Origin: Alteromonadaceae bacterium
GTDB taxonomy: Bacteria > Pseudomonadota > Gammaproteobacteria > Enterobacterales > Alteromonadaceae
Length of the DNA stretch: 64,000 nucleotides
Assembly (NCBI GenBank): GCA_016765535.1
Contig: JAESPQ010000052.1
Coordinates: 26,110-90,109 of the forward strand
Direction: 5' to 3'
The notes under the pieces are model-generated. The model was not told where the DNA came from. It ran no database searches and saw only the letters and a list, made by a program, of their open reading frames with translations. Below are positions 10,697 to 21,240 of this stretch, in pieces (positions within the stretch are counted from its first letter, which is position 1; each line of letters opens with the position of its first letter). The position numbers and the translations under genes are program-made.

Positions 10697-11443
10697 CTAA
10701 CAGCGCGCTAATTTAAAATGAGTTTCTTGATTTGAATATCGTTTACCCGTTTCTTTACAAGGCAACATAAAGCGAATTGAATACCGAAATTTATTACCGC
10801 TAATAGTAGGGTAGTAATTTTTGGATTTATCAACTCGAATACGTAATAACAGTACGCCTTCGCCACTATCTTGATAAAAACCACTGTCGGTAACAATATT
10901 TTCAAAAGTGGCGCGTAGACGTAAAAACTTAAGTATTAAACATAAACTTTTTTCTACCGTTGATAATAACTCTAACCAATGCTTAATTTCTTTTTGAGTA
11001 ATTTCTTCTGGTAAATTTAACCAATAACTTAATTGGGGCAAATCAAATAAACAGCTACCGCCTTGAATAGCAAAACGTTGTTTTATACAGGCAAGTAATT
11101 TGTCCTCTTTTAATTGCCACCAAGTTTGTTGATTAGGTTTTAACAACGCTAACAATTCAATAGCCAGTGCTAAATTTTGTTGTACGGTGTCGTTATCTAC
11201 GTCAGGCGATTTTGACCATAAAATGAGATTTTGTTCGAGGCGTTCTAATTCTTTGATCAAGTCCCCACGAATATCATTACGCTCTAAGGTATCAACTATA
11301 GTAAATAAAGCCGTAAAAAAAACTTGATGGTTAAGGGTTATATCTTGCGTCGCACAATGACGCACTTGTTTAAAGAGTTGCTCTAGCTTAAGAAAATTAC
11401 GAATAGTTTCATTGAGCGGATGCTCATATAAAATAGTAGTCAT
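10697..11443 (-). CDS. zapD: Cell division protein ZapD
   Basis: 248 aa; YEHPLNETIRNFLKLEQLF; adjacent to coaE. Confidence 0.93.
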   Translation of the reverse strand: MTTILYEHPLNETIRNFLKLEQLFKQVRHCATQDITLNHQVFFTALFTIVDTLERNDIRGDLIKELERLEQNLILWSKSPDVDNDTVQQNLALAIELLALLKPNQQTWWQLKEDKLLACIKQRFAIQGGSCLFDLPQLSYWLNLPEEITQKEIKHWLELLSTVEKSLCLILKFLRLRATFENIVTDSGFYQDSGEGVLLLRIRVDKSKNYYPTISGNKFRYSIRFMLPCKETGKRYSNQETHFKLARC

Positions 11444-11559
11444 TTCAAGCCAGATTATTGAGGTAGTGAATGTCGATCTTTTAATACTACCGATAGAGTT
11501 TTGAAAAGGCTATCTTTTAATGAAAAATTTAACAATTAATTACTTTATTAACTAAATAA

Positions 11560-12183
11560 CTAACCGTAGTGCTTGCTTAACTGCAAATAGTATTGATGTA
11601 AGTATTCAATTTGGCTTTGAAGATTGGCTGTATCGGCAACGGTATTATCAATAACATCATCCGCAGCCGCTAAGCGTTGTTGGCGAGAAATTTGGCTATT
11701 AAGTATATTTTGCACTTGCGCTTGATTATTATTATCTCGCGCCATGGTGCGACTAAGTTGTTGTTGCTCGGTAACATCAACAACCAAGGTACGATTTACA
11801 TATTGCGTTAACTTATTCTCAATAAGTAATGGTGCCACCAATAAACAATACGCACTTTTTGTCGCTTGTAATTGTTTTAACAGTTCAATACGGATCAACG
11901 GGTGTAATAAGTTATCTAGCCATTGTTTAGCTTGTGGGTCTGAAAAAATTTTACTACGTAATTTAGCGCGATCTAAACTGCCATCATTTAATAAGTGATC
12001 ATCACCAAAATACTCCGCAATTTTTATTAACGCGGTCGTCTTAGGTTCAACAACTTGACGAGCTACAATATCAGCGTCAATTAATTCAACCCCTAACGTT
12101 GCAAATATATTTGCAACAGTGGTTTTTCCTGAGCCAATACCACCCGTTAAGCCAACAATAAATTTAGACATAATAAAAATCAA
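11560..12183 (-). CDS. coaE: Dephospho-CoA kinase
   Basis: GLTGGIGSGKTTVANIFATLGVELIDADIVAR. Confidence 0.95.
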   Translation of the reverse strand: MIFIMSKFIVGLTGGIGSGKTTVANIFATLGVELIDADIVARQVVEPKTTALIKIAEYFGDDHLLNDGSLDRAKLRSKIFSDPQAKQWLDNLLHPLIRIELLKQLQATKSAYCLLVAPLLIENKLTQYVNRTLVVDVTEQQQLSRTMARDNNNQAQVQNILNSQISRQQRLAAADDVIDNTVADTANLQSQIEYLHQYYLQLSKHYG

Positions 12184-12186
12184 TCG

Positions 12187-13110
12187 TTACAGTAAGTTTA
12201 AATACCAAGCCCAAATACTATCGCCCCACAATAGCGTTAACCAACCCGCTACCGCAAGATAAGGCCCAAAGGGAATAGCCTGTTCGCGTTGATGATTTTT
12301 AAATACCATTAAGCTAATACCGACCACAGCGCCAACAACCGAGGCCATTAAAATTAAAATAGCTAACAATTTCCAGCCAGCCCAAGCACCTAAAAGTGCT
12401 AATAATTTAAAATCACCAAAGCCCATGCCTTCTTTGCCCGTTAATAATTTAAATAGCCAAAACACGCTATATAAACTTAAATAACCCACTACCGCACCTA
12501 TAACCGCTTCATTTAATGGCACAATTAAACCATTAATATTAATCAATAAGCCTAACCATAAAAAGGGCAAGGTAATTTGATCAGGCAATAACATGTGATC
12601 ATAGTCAATTAACGTTAAACAAATAAGCGCATAGCTAAGTAATAACACCCAAAAGGTTGTTATAGTGACACCAAAATGCTGCGCCACTAAAAAGCCAACA
12701 AAAGCGGTAAGCGCTTCAACTAACGGATAACGAATTGAAATAGCATTTTTACACTGGCTACATTTAGCACGTAAAAAAAACCAGCTAATAACGGGGATAT
12801 TTTCATAAAAACGAATTTTATGTCCACAATTAGGGCAAGTTGAATCAGGTTTAGAAAGGGTTAAAACCGGCGCTTGTATCTGGTCTTGTTGTTGAGTGTT
12901 GCTATCTACGCCTAAACTGGTATCTTTTAATTCATCTGCTAAAAACTCACGACAATCTCGTCGCCAACCTTGCTCCATAATTACAGGTAAACGATAAATC
13001 ACAACATTTAAAAAACTACCAATAAGTAGAGAAAACACGACTACAAAGCTATAGAAAAAAGCAGAACTAGCGTAAAAATTTTCAATAAGGGGTGAAAGAA
13101 GATCAATCAA
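12187..13110 (-). CDS. pilD: Prepilin peptidase / N-methyltransferase
   Basis: CPNCGHKIRFYENIPVISW, GMGFGDFKLLALLGAW. Confidence 0.95.
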   Translation of the reverse strand: MIDLLSPLIENFYASSAFFYSFVVVFSLLIGSFLNVVIYRLPVIMEQGWRRDCREFLADELKDTSLGVDSNTQQQDQIQAPVLTLSKPDSTCPNCGHKIRFYENIPVISWFFLRAKCSQCKNAISIRYPLVEALTAFVGFLVAQHFGVTITTFWVLLLSYALICLTLIDYDHMLLPDQITLPFLWLGLLININGLIVPLNEAVIGAVVGYLSLYSVFWLFKLLTGKEGMGFGDFKLLALLGAWAGWKLLAILILMASVVGAVVGISLMVFKNHQREQAIPFGPYLAVAGWLTLLWGDSIWAWYLNLL

Positions 13111-13180
13111 TGTAAATACAACCTAGTATGTTTATATTTTGGGAAATGAATGTTTCCCTATTTTTGTTTGTGTCTTTTAT

Positions 13181-13308
13181 CGCGTGGGCATTTCGTACCT
13201 CATGCACCACCCTACTTACTAATACCATGTAACGTAAGCACAATTTTCACAAAATCCGGGGATAAATCCCCTCCTACAAGTATCGTAGGGTGGGCACTTT
13301 GCCCACCA
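13181..13308. repeat. Dispersed GCGTGGGCATTTCGT.../...GTAGGGTGGGCACTTTGCCCACC repeat, copy A (split by ~57 bp)
   Basis: Left half about 13181-13215, right half about 13274-13308; same family as 21143-21209, 24370-24433 and 24485-24555. Confidence 0.75.
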
Positions 13309-13325
13309 GTTTTATTATTGACTAT

Positions 13326-14570
13326 TTAAACAATTTTACCAATTTGGAATATAGGTAAATACATCGCAATAATTAACCCACCAATAACCACACCCAGTAC
13401 AGCCATCATCATCGGTTCTAGTAATGCGGTTAAACCATCAACAGCATCATCCACTTGTTGTTCGTATACGTTAGCTACTTTAGAAAGCATGTCATCTACC
13501 GCTCCAGACTCCTCACCAATAGCAACCATTTGAATAACCATATCAGGAAATATCTGACAATTACGCATCGCTAGGTTCATTTGCATGCCCGAAGACACCT
13601 CTGATTTTACTTCAAGTATTGCTTCTCGGTACACCGCATTACCCGAAGCACCTGCAGCAGAGTCAAGCGCATCTATTAAGGGGACACCTGCTGCAAAAGT
13701 GGTCGACAATGTTCGCGCATAACGAGCCACAGCGGCTTTATCTAATAAGGCACCAATAACAGGTATGCGTAAAACAGCACGATCAACCTTATCTCTAAAC
13801 TTCAAACTGTTACGATGAGCGCGTTTAAATAGCCAAATACCAGCAAAAATCCCCGCTAAGCCTAAATACCAATAAGCTTGCATAAACTCTGAAATACGGA
13901 TAACGAGTTGTGTAAAGGCGGGTAATTCAGCACCAAAGCTTGCAAAAATCTCTTGAAATACAGGTACCACAAAAATCAATAAAACCGAGGTAACAATTAA
14001 AGCAATAACTAAAACGGCAATGGGATAGGTCATCGCTTTTTTAATTTTTGACTTTAACGCTTCTCCCTTTTCTTTATAGGTAGCAATACGATCATATATT
14101 GTTTCTAAAGAACCTGATTGCTCACCAGAGCTGACCAAATCACAATACAAATCATCAAAATATAAAGGATGATCACGTAAACAGTCAGACAAAGGAATAC
14201 CTGACTTTAACCGATTGCCAATTTCAGATAACAGCTTGCGCATATTACCATTATCGTGACCATTACCGATCATTTCAACCGTTTGTACTAAAGGCACGCC
14301 AGCCCCTAGCATAGTTGATATTTGACGAGTGATCACCGCAATATCCATAGGGGTTATTTTTTTATCATTACTCATACCAAATAAGGGCTTAGGTTTTCTT
14401 TTAACCTTACTTGGCGTAATACCCTGCTTGCGTAATTGCGCTTTCAAGGCAAGGGCTGTTGATGCAGAAAGTTCACCGCCAACCTTTTTACCTTTGCGGT
14501 TTACTCCTTTCCAAATAAAAACGTCAAGAGCTTTGGGTTTAGGGATTTTTTTCGCGCTAGCAACTGCCAT
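13326..14570 (-). CDS. pilC: Type IV pilus inner-membrane platform protein PilC
   Basis: 414 aa T2SF domains; LEPMMMAVLGVVIGGLIIAMYLPIFQ. Confidence 0.95.
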   Translation of the reverse strand: MAVASAKKIPKPKALDVFIWKGVNRKGKKVGGELSASTALALKAQLRKQGITPSKVKRKPKPLFGMSNDKKITPMDIAVITRQISTMLGAGVPLVQTVEMIGNGHDNGNMRKLLSEIGNRLKSGIPLSDCLRDHPLYFDDLYCDLVSSGEQSGSLETIYDRIATYKEKGEALKSKIKKAMTYPIAVLVIALIVTSVLLIFVVPVFQEIFASFGAELPAFTQLVIRISEFMQAYWYLGLAGIFAGIWLFKRAHRNSLKFRDKVDRAVLRIPVIGALLDKAAVARYARTLSTTFAAGVPLIDALDSAAGASGNAVYREAILEVKSEVSSGMQMNLAMRNCQIFPDMVIQMVAIGEESGAVDDMLSKVANVYEQQVDDAVDGLTALLEPMMMAVLGVVIGGLIIAMYLPIFQIGKIV

Positions 14571-14681
14571 AATGTTTTACCTAAATTTTTGCTGAATTTT
14601 TGCTGAATTTTTTTATTTTAATTATATTTATTTGTGTTTTTTAACAATCAATAAATAACAATCACAAAACGGTTATCAACA

Positions 14682-16382
14682 CTAACTACTGGTTACACGA
14701 TTCACTTCTTCTAAAGAAGTCATACCCGACATTGCTTTTTTTAACCCAGATTGCCGTAAATTGTTATAACCTTCTTTTTGACATTGTGCGGCAATATCTA
14801 ATGAATTGCCACCTTCCATAATAATACTAGCCGTTTTTTCACTAATTCTAATAACTTCATAAATACCGACACGCCCTTTATAGCCTCCCGTACAATGTTC
14901 GCAACCCACTGCTTTATATAATTTAAGCTCTGCTATTTTGTCTTTAGCAAAGCCTTGCTTTAATAATTCTTCTTCAGGTAGCTTTTCTTCTTCACGGCAT
15001 TGAGTACATAAACGTCGTGCTAGGCGCTGTGCGATAATAACCGTCACTGAACTCGCAACATTATACGAGGGCACCCCCATATTCAGTAATCGAGTTAAGG
15101 TTTCTGCGGCCGAATTGGTATGTAATGTTGATAATACCAAATGGCCTGTTTGCGCGGCTTTTATCGCTATTTCAGCGGTTTCTAAATCTCGAATTTCACC
15201 GACCATAATAATATCAGGATCTTGTCGTAAAAATGAGCGTAACGCATTAGGAAAAGTAAGCCCCGCACGAATATTAATTTGTACTTGATTAATACCCGTT
15301 AAGTTAATTTCAACCGGATCTTCTGCTGTTGAAATATTACGTTCATTGGTATTTAAAATATTTAAACCTGTGTATAAAGAAACGGTTTTTCCTGATCCCG
15401 TGGGACCCGTCACTAAAATCATGCCTTGAGGTTTAGCTAAAGCCTCCATGTAAACCGCTTTTTGCTCTGGTTCATATCCCAGCATGTCAATACCTAGCAT
15501 TGCACTTGACGAGTCAAGTATCCGCATTACTATTTTTTCACCCCACAAAGTAGGCAGCGTACTAACACGAAAATCGATAGATTTTTTCTTTGACAAAGCC
15601 AGTTTTATACGGCCATCTTGCGGCACACGGCGCTCAGCAATATCAAGTTTAGACATAACTTTTAAACGTGCTGACATTCTGCTCGATAAAGAAACGGGAG
15701 GTGTGGCAACTTCAGTTAAAATACCATCGATACGAAAACGAATACGGTAAGTTTTTTCATAGGGTTCAAAATGTAAATCCGATGCACCTTTTTTAATCGC
15801 ATCTAATAAAATTTTATTAATATAAACAACTATCGGTGCATCTTCTTTTTCTAATTGTTCATATTTATCTTTTTGTTCATCTTGAACATCAATACCGGCG
15901 AGTTCTTCATTGTCTAAGTCGGTAAGATCAAGCGCATCACTTTCATCTTCAAGCACTTTGTCAATGCAAGTTTGTAAACTATGTTCATCTGCTAATAATA
16001 ACTCAGTAATGTAACCTGTGTTAAATTGAATTTCTTCCAGCGCATTCAAGTCAGTGGGATCTGACATTGCCACAAACAACACCTTACCGCGTAAAAATAA
16101 CGGCATAGCATGGTGTTTTATAATCAATTTTTCGTTACGAACACCCTCAGGAATAAGTGTGGTATCAAAGTCAGTTAGGCGAACTAACGGATAACCAAAA
16201 CTGATTGATAATATTTTTGCAATATCAAGCGCATTAAAATGCTTGTTTTCAACTAAATAACGAATGATGGGTTTTTTTTGTTGAATATAACCAGAGCTGA
16301 TTTCTTCAATCATCTCACTCGGGATCAGATCATGCTTTGATAATGCCGACAATAAACTGGATTGTTGATGTAGTCCCTTCAT
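14682..16382 (-). CDS. pilB: Type IV pilus assembly ATPase PilB
   Basis: [23 protein letters not shown], CxxC..CxxC zinc motif. Confidence 0.95.
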   Translation of the reverse strand: MKGLHQQSSLLSALSKHDLIPSEMIEEISSGYIQQKKPIIRYLVENKHFNALDIAKILSISFGYPLVRLTDFDTTLIPEGVRNEKLIIKHHAMPLFLRGKVLFVAMSDPTDLNALEEIQFNTGYITELLLADEHSLQTCIDKVLEDESDALDLTDLDNEELAGIDVQDEQKDKYEQLEKEDAPIVVYINKILLDAIKKGASDLHFEPYEKTYRIRFRIDGILTEVATPPVSLSSRMSARLKVMSKLDIAERRVPQDGRIKLALSKKKSIDFRVSTLPTLWGEKIVMRILDSSSAMLGIDMLGYEPEQKAVYMEALAKPQGMILVTGPTGSGKTVSLYTGLNILNTNERNISTAEDPVEINLTGINQVQINIRAGLTFPNALRSFLRQDPDIIMVGEIRDLETAEIAIKAAQTGHLVLSTLHTNSAAETLTRLLNMGVPSYNVASSVTVIIAQRLARRLCTQCREEEKLPEEELLKQGFAKDKIAELKLYKAVGCEHCTGGYKGRVGIYEVIRISEKTASIIMEGGNSLDIAAQCQKEGYNNLRQSGLKKAMSGMTSLEEVNRVTSS

Positions 16383-16602
16383 AGCACCTAGATAACTTAA
16401 CGCAGCTAAGTATATAACGAAGCACGTAATAAAAATAATAAACTATTATTAGTGTAACGTAGTTTTAACGATAATCCTAGAAAACTGCAGTAGATTTTAA
16501 CATCGTCAATTTTGAGCATAAAGCACTTATCTGATATGGTATTTTACCATCAAAATAACGATATCAACTTATGACAGGCAGAATAGAACAGGCAGATAAA
16601 AA

Positions 16603-16857
16603 TTAATAATGATATCGGCATTGAGCAATAATAATGGCATTATTAGTTACTTTATAGACAATTCTATGTTCTTTATTGATCCGTCTAGACCAGTACCCTG
16701 CCCAGTTATGTTTCAAAAGTTCAGGTTCGCCTAACCCTTCAAAAGGTTGACGTTTAATCTCCTTAATTAATAAATTCACACGTTTTAATGTTTTTTTATC
16801 CGTTGATTGCCAATATAAATAATCTCGCCAAGCATACTCTGCCCACGACAAAATCAC
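16603..16857 (-). CDS. yoeB: YoeB-family mRNA interferase toxin
   Basis: 84 aa; W..YLYWQ.TDKKTLKRVN.LIKEI.R.PFEGLG.PE.LK....GYWSRRI..EHRIVY. Confidence 0.93.
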   Translation of the reverse strand: MILSWAEYAWRDYLYWQSTDKKTLKRVNLLIKEIKRQPFEGLGEPELLKHNWAGYWSRRINKEHRIVYKVTNNAIIIAQCRYHY

Positions 16858-17108
16858 TCTTCAAGCAACTCATGAACAATCATTTTATTTGCTGATATTT
16901 CAGCTATCGCTTGATTCAAACGCTTCGCATTTTTAGGGCTAGACATAAGATAATATGTTTCTTCGTAAGCATTAAAATCTTCAACAGACATAACAATGGC
17001 AGGTTTACCATTTTGGCGAGTGATCATAACGGGTGAATGATCATTATTCACTTTGTCTAATGTACTCGCTAATTGACTTCTAAAAGAAGAATAGCTGATA
17101 GCTTGCAT
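16854..17108 (-). CDS. yefM: YefM-family antitoxin (Phd/YefM)
   Basis: 84 aa; SYSSFRSQLASTLDKVNNDHSPVMITRQNGKPAIVMS; 4-nt overlap with yoeB. Confidence 0.93.
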   Translation of the reverse strand: MQAISYSSFRSQLASTLDKVNNDHSPVMITRQNGKPAIVMSVEDFNAYEETYYLMSSPKNAKRLNQAIAEISANKMIVHELLEE

Positions 17109-17496
17109 AAATCATCGCCTTTTTGAGCGCTTGGTTGTACCTATTATTGTACTTACTATTTACTTTATTCGCAAATCAAAAATTTTATGCTTTTAACGAT
17201 AGGGATACTTAATGCGATAAAGTAATCAAGTTAGTTTGAGTATAAATTTATATTGGTTACTTTCGAGCAACTCAAATTACCGCAGGATAACATTTACCAA
17301 ATTAAATCCGCTGATATTAAAAAAGTATTTTCTAATTCAAACTTGTCTTTTATAGGGGGGTCATTGAATAAAACAGTAGTAATAATAATTGTATCAAACA
17401 ATAGCAAAAGACATGTGGTTGTTGCAATTGATTGATTTCTATTTACTTAAATATTGATAAGTAAAAAACTCTCTCAATGGTAAAATTAAGACAATA

Positions 17497-17520
17497 AAAA
17501 AGCTCCCTTAGGAGCTTTTT
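17497..17520 (-). terminator. Intrinsic terminator downstream of pilA
   Basis: AAAAAGCTCCCTTAGGAGCTTTTT hairpin just past the pilin stop on the minus strand. Confidence 0.8.
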
Positions 17521-17547
17521 AGATATTTAATATAATATTAAACAGTA

Positions 17548-18036
17548 TTAACAAAAACCTGCGGCTACACAACCACCAGATTTAGTCCAAACAGCTGTGC
17601 CATTGCCTACTGTTGCGGTCAATACATACGTTTGACCAGCAGTGAAACTACCTGCCGCTACAGGAGTAACAGTAACAGTGTATGGTCCGGTGATACCAGA
17701 GGTACCGCTAACATGAACTGAGGTAACCAAGCCAGATTCAGACCAACCAGTAACGTCAGGTATTGTTGAGCAATCAGCTGCCTCAGCAAGCATAGTAGCA
17801 GGAACAGTACTCGATACTAAACCGCCTGTACCTGTTTGAATACAAAGATCAACTGCTGTTTTTGCTGAAGTTGCCGCTAGTACAATCTCAGAATATTTTG
17901 CTTTATCAGCATAAGTTTTATACGCAGGTAAGGCTACTGCCGCTAAAATACCGATAATTGCGACTACAATCATCAATTCAATTAAGGTAAAACCTTTCGC
18001 GTTCTTCATTTCGTTAATTTTATTCATAGTTTGCAT
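17548..18036 (-). CDS. pilA: Type IV pilin major subunit (PilA)
   Basis: Prepilin leader ...[25 protein letters not shown]-terminal disulfide-loop Cys pair. Confidence 0.93.
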   Translation of the reverse strand: MQTMNKINEMKNAKGFTLIELMIVVAIIGILAAVALPAYKTYADKAKYSEIVLAATSAKTAVDLCIQTGTGGLVSSTVPATMLAEAADCSTIPDVTGWSESGLVTSVHVSGTSGITGPYTVTVTPVAAGSFTAGQTYVLTATVGNGTAVWTKSGGCVAAGFC

Positions 18037-18417
18037 AATGTTATTTCCACATTTATTACGGGGGCTTGCTTTTAATATTGCAACAAAACAACTGAAATGT
18101 AAAATATTGTTTTTAGTTTTTTTTAGTTTTTAGACTAACAAATGAATGTGATCGCTATAGTGATAGTTAACTGTTTTAACTACTAATTTATTCGTAGTAT
18201 GTTTTTTGTCGTATGTATAATTAAGGTAGTCATTTAACTTAAACATGCAGAGTGAGACATACAGAGCGCTTATGCTAGTTAAACAAACACTAACCGACTA
18301 AACACTAACCTTTCACTTGCCACTAATTTCGTTTTATCCCGATTCGACAAATTCATTTTGTATTAATTCTTAACGAGGTATAATTGCATAATTAAGTCAC
18401 TTGAAACCTTCCCCTTT

Positions 18418-18462
18418 ATGATTTCTCACAAACTTTCCATTGCACCGATGCTCGATTGGACT
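18418..18462 (+). pseudogene. Partial copy of the dusA 5' end (MISHKLSIAPMLDWT then stop)
   Basis: 41/45 nt identical to the start of dusA at 20137-20181. Confidence 0.9.
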
Positions 18463-18575
18463 TACATGTGATTTATGTTACTGATAAATATAAATTATTT
18501 TTAATGGCTTTTATATAAGGGTACATTAAATCGCTAATCCTTCAAAAACTTCAATGCATAATTCACTATTTTTTA

Positions 18576-19703
18576 TTAACTATTATTTTCAGTTGGTAAT
18601 ACTTTTTTGCCTTCGCAAATATTTAACAAGTCAGGAAAAGCATAAACAGATGGACGCCGACCTGCCCCTTCTCGAAGAATAATAATTGGACCATCAGGCT
18701 GTTGTAACTGCCTTAATAGTCCATGCAAAGTAGACTTTCCAATTCCAGAACGTTTTGCAAAATCAGTTGCAATAAATATGGGCTTATCAAACAACGCATC
18801 AACTAGTTGTACAGTGTGTTGTGAATGAGTTAGATCACGAACTTGTACTTTAGTTTCTTCATACAGAGCTATAATTTTATGCAAGCGTCTTACATTTACT
18901 TTTGCTTGCTCTGTCACTCCATTTAAAAAAAATTTAATCCATTCAGTCCATTCTCCACGAGCAGAAATACCAGCTAAACGTTCATAATACTCTTCTCTAT
19001 TGCTTTCCAGATAACCCGATAAGTAAAACATGGGGCTTGATAAGCGTCCTTTAGCAAATAGAAATAGTGGAATTAATAATCGTCCGATACGCCCATTACC
19101 ATCTTTAAACGGATGTAATAATTCAAATTGAGCATGCACAATCGCAGTTTGAGCTAAAATATCAAAATCGTTTATGGATAAGTAATTTTGCCATGCTTCA
19201 AGATGGTCGTGAAGCTGTATTGGGGAAGGAGGCACAAAACTAGCTTCATCAATAGAGCATCCTGCTCTGCCAATCCAATTTTGATCGTTACGAAATTTTC
19301 CTGGAGTTTTGTTTTGCCCTCTAACACTATCCATCAAAATTTGATGTATTTGTAGAATTAAATTGAGACTTAATGGGCGACCATCTTTTAGATAGTCTTG
19401 TGTCACCATAAGTGCTTTCCGATAATTTAAAATCTCTTGTATATCTGCACTTTTAGTTTCATCAAATTCTTCACCCGCCTCTTTTTCTAAAACCTCTTCA
19501 ATAGTAGCCATTGTACCCTCAATTTTAGATGAAAGTACGGCTTCTTGGTTAGTGAGGGGAGATAACATTACTACAGGATTAACAATTCCTTGCAATAGGC
19601 CATTATATTCAGCTAAAGCAGCGTTTGCCTCCCCAACCATTGTAATCAATTCGGCATATTTTAAATTATTGAGAGGTAATATATCTGGATTATAGGGATT
19701 CAT
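18576..19703 (-). CDS. fic: Fic family protein (class II, self-inhibited, with C-terminal winged helix)
   Basis: HPFKDGNGRIGR active site; N-terminal SSKIEGT inhibitory motif; C-terminal wHTH (FAKRSGIGKSTLHGLLRQL). Confidence 0.92.
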   Translation of the reverse strand: MNPYNPDILPLNNLKYAELITMVGEANAALAEYNGLLQGIVNPVVMLSPLTNQEAVLSSKIEGTMATIEEVLEKEAGEEFDETKSADIQEILNYRKALMVTQDYLKDGRPLSLNLILQIHQILMDSVRGQNKTPGKFRNDQNWIGRAGCSIDEASFVPPSPIQLHDHLEAWQNYLSINDFDILAQTAIVHAQFELLHPFKDGNGRIGRLLIPLFLFAKGRLSSPMFYLSGYLESNREEYYERLAGISARGEWTEWIKFFLNGVTEQAKVNVRRLHKIIALYEETKVQVRDLTHSQHTVQLVDALFDKPIFIATDFAKRSGIGKSTLHGLLRQLQQPDGPIIILREGAGRRPSVYAFPDLLNICEGKKVLPTENNS

Positions 19704-19760
19704 TTGTCATGCCTATTTAAGTTTAAGTTAATTGTTATTTTTTGTATCATAGCAAGGTTT

Positions 19761-19950
19761 TTTGTGTATGACTAAACCGACAATAGTAAACACAAAGTTG
19801 TTTGTGTATTTTGCGTCATACACAAGATCGTTTGTGTATGGCAAAATCAACAATATTATACACAAAACTTTTTGTGTATTTTGCGTCATACGCAAGATTA
19901 TTTGTGTATGATTAAATTAATAATAGTAAGCACAAGTCAATTTATGTTGG
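19761..19950. promoter_or_regulatory. 70-bp-period repeat array of TTTGTGTAT / ATACACAAA half-sites upstream of fic
   Basis: TTTGTGTATG at 19761, 19831, 19901; TTTGTGTATTTTGCGTCATAC at 19801, 19871; degenerate TTTATGTTGG at 19941. Confidence 0.85.
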
Positions 19951-20136
19951 TAAATCACATGATGTGACTTTTTTAATATAATAAATTAATTTTTTATATT
20001 AAAAATTATCAGCCCAATCTCTAGCTGTTATTCTCTTTGTTTAATACGTCTTAACCCCGTATAATCCATCATTGTTTTAGGTGCTTTTTACAGTGACAAA
20101 ATTTAACTTTTATTTAAAGGTTTTCTATATAAACAT

Positions 20137-21108
20137 ATGATTTCTCACAAACTATCCGTTGCCCCCATGCTCGATTGGACTGATAAACATTGCCGTTATT
20201 TTTACCGCTTAATGTCAAAACATACGGTGCTGTATACCGAAATGGTAACAACGGGAGCGATATTATTTGGTAAAGGTGATTACCTTGGTTTTAATAAAGA
20301 AGAACACCCTTTAGTTTTACAATTAGGCGGTAGCGATCTACAAGCGTTAACAGAATGCGCAAAAATAGCAGAGCAACAAGGCTACGATGAAATAAATATT
20401 AATGTCGGTTGCCCGTCTGATAGAGTTCAAAATGGTCGTTTTGGCGCGTGCTTAATGGCTGAGCCTGAATTAGTGGCTGAATGCGTTAGTGCCATGCAAG
20501 CAGTAGTGAATATTCCTATTACCGTTAAATCTCGCATTGGCATTGATGATTTAGACAGTTATGAATTTTTACATCAATTTATTGAAACCGTTTCACAGGC
20601 TAATTGCCAACACTTTATTATTCATGCCCGCAAAGCATGGTTAACAGGTTTAAGCCCAAAACAAAACCGTGATGTGCCACCACTGGATTACTCTCGGGTG
20701 TATAAAATTAAACAAGAATTTCCACAGCTAAAAATTTCGATTAATGGTGGTATTAAATCGTTTACCCACGCAAGTGAACATTTGCAACATGTCGATGGTG
20801 TGATGATCGGTCGTGAAATTTATAATTCACCTTATATGTTAGCTGAGGCCGACCAACAAATTTATCAGCAAAACGACAAACGCATAATCTCTCGCACTGA
20901 GGTTGTCGAACAAATGAGTGATTATATTAATAACCATGTCGCTGACGGCGGTAAAGCATGGCATATATTACGACACATGCTTGGTTTGTGTAATGGTTTA
21001 GCGGGAGCGCGACAATTCCGTCGTCATTTAAGTGAATGCGCTAGCGCTGTAAATGCTGATGCTAAAGTTTTACAACAAGCATTTAGTTTTGTTGATATAA
21101 CAGAATAA
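20137..21108 (+). CDS. dusA: tRNA-dihydrouridine(20/20a) synthase DusA
   Basis: SVAPMLDWTDKHCRYFYRLMSKH, NVGCPSDRVQNGRFGACLM, HARKAWLTGLSPKQNR. Confidence 0.96.
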   Translation: MISHKLSVAPMLDWTDKHCRYFYRLMSKHTVLYTEMVTTGAILFGKGDYLGFNKEEHPLVLQLGGSDLQALTECAKIAEQQGYDEININVGCPSDRVQNGRFGACLMAEPELVAECVSAMQAVVNIPITVKSRIGIDDLDSYEFLHQFIETVSQANCQHFIIHARKAWLTGLSPKQNRDVPPLDYSRVYKIKQEFPQLKISINGGIKSFTHASEHLQHVDGVMIGREIYNSPYMLAEADQQIYQQNDKRIISRTEVVEQMSDYINNHVADGGKAWHILRHMLGLCNGLAGARQFRRHLSECASAVNADAKVLQQAFSFVDITE

Positions 21109-21142
21109 TAAATCCCCTCCTGCACATACAGTAATTCCTATC

Positions 21143-21209
21143 TCGCGTGGGCATTTCGTTCCTCATGCACCACCCTACAAGTAGCGTAGGGTGGGCACTT
21201 TGCCCACCA
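21143..21209. repeat. Dispersed GTGGGCA/TGCCCAC repeat, copy B
   Basis: GCGTGGGCATTTCGTTCCTCATGCACCACCCTAC...GTAGGGTGGGCACTTTGCCCACC. Confidence 0.8.
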
Positions 21210-21240
21210 ATCATCAAATAACACAATAACTATAAACACA

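Larger units (their letters stand above)
18418..20181. mobile_element. Remnant or minimal insertion at the dusA 5' end carrying fic
   Basis: fic lies between a partial duplicate dusA 5' end and intact dusA, the pattern left by dusA-targeting integrases; no integrase gene present. Confidence 0.65.

Noticed and set aside
17253-17435. 60-aa plus-strand ORF (MVTFEQLKLPQDN...)
   Set aside because: Short, no recognisable family or convincing RBS; insufficient support as a gene.
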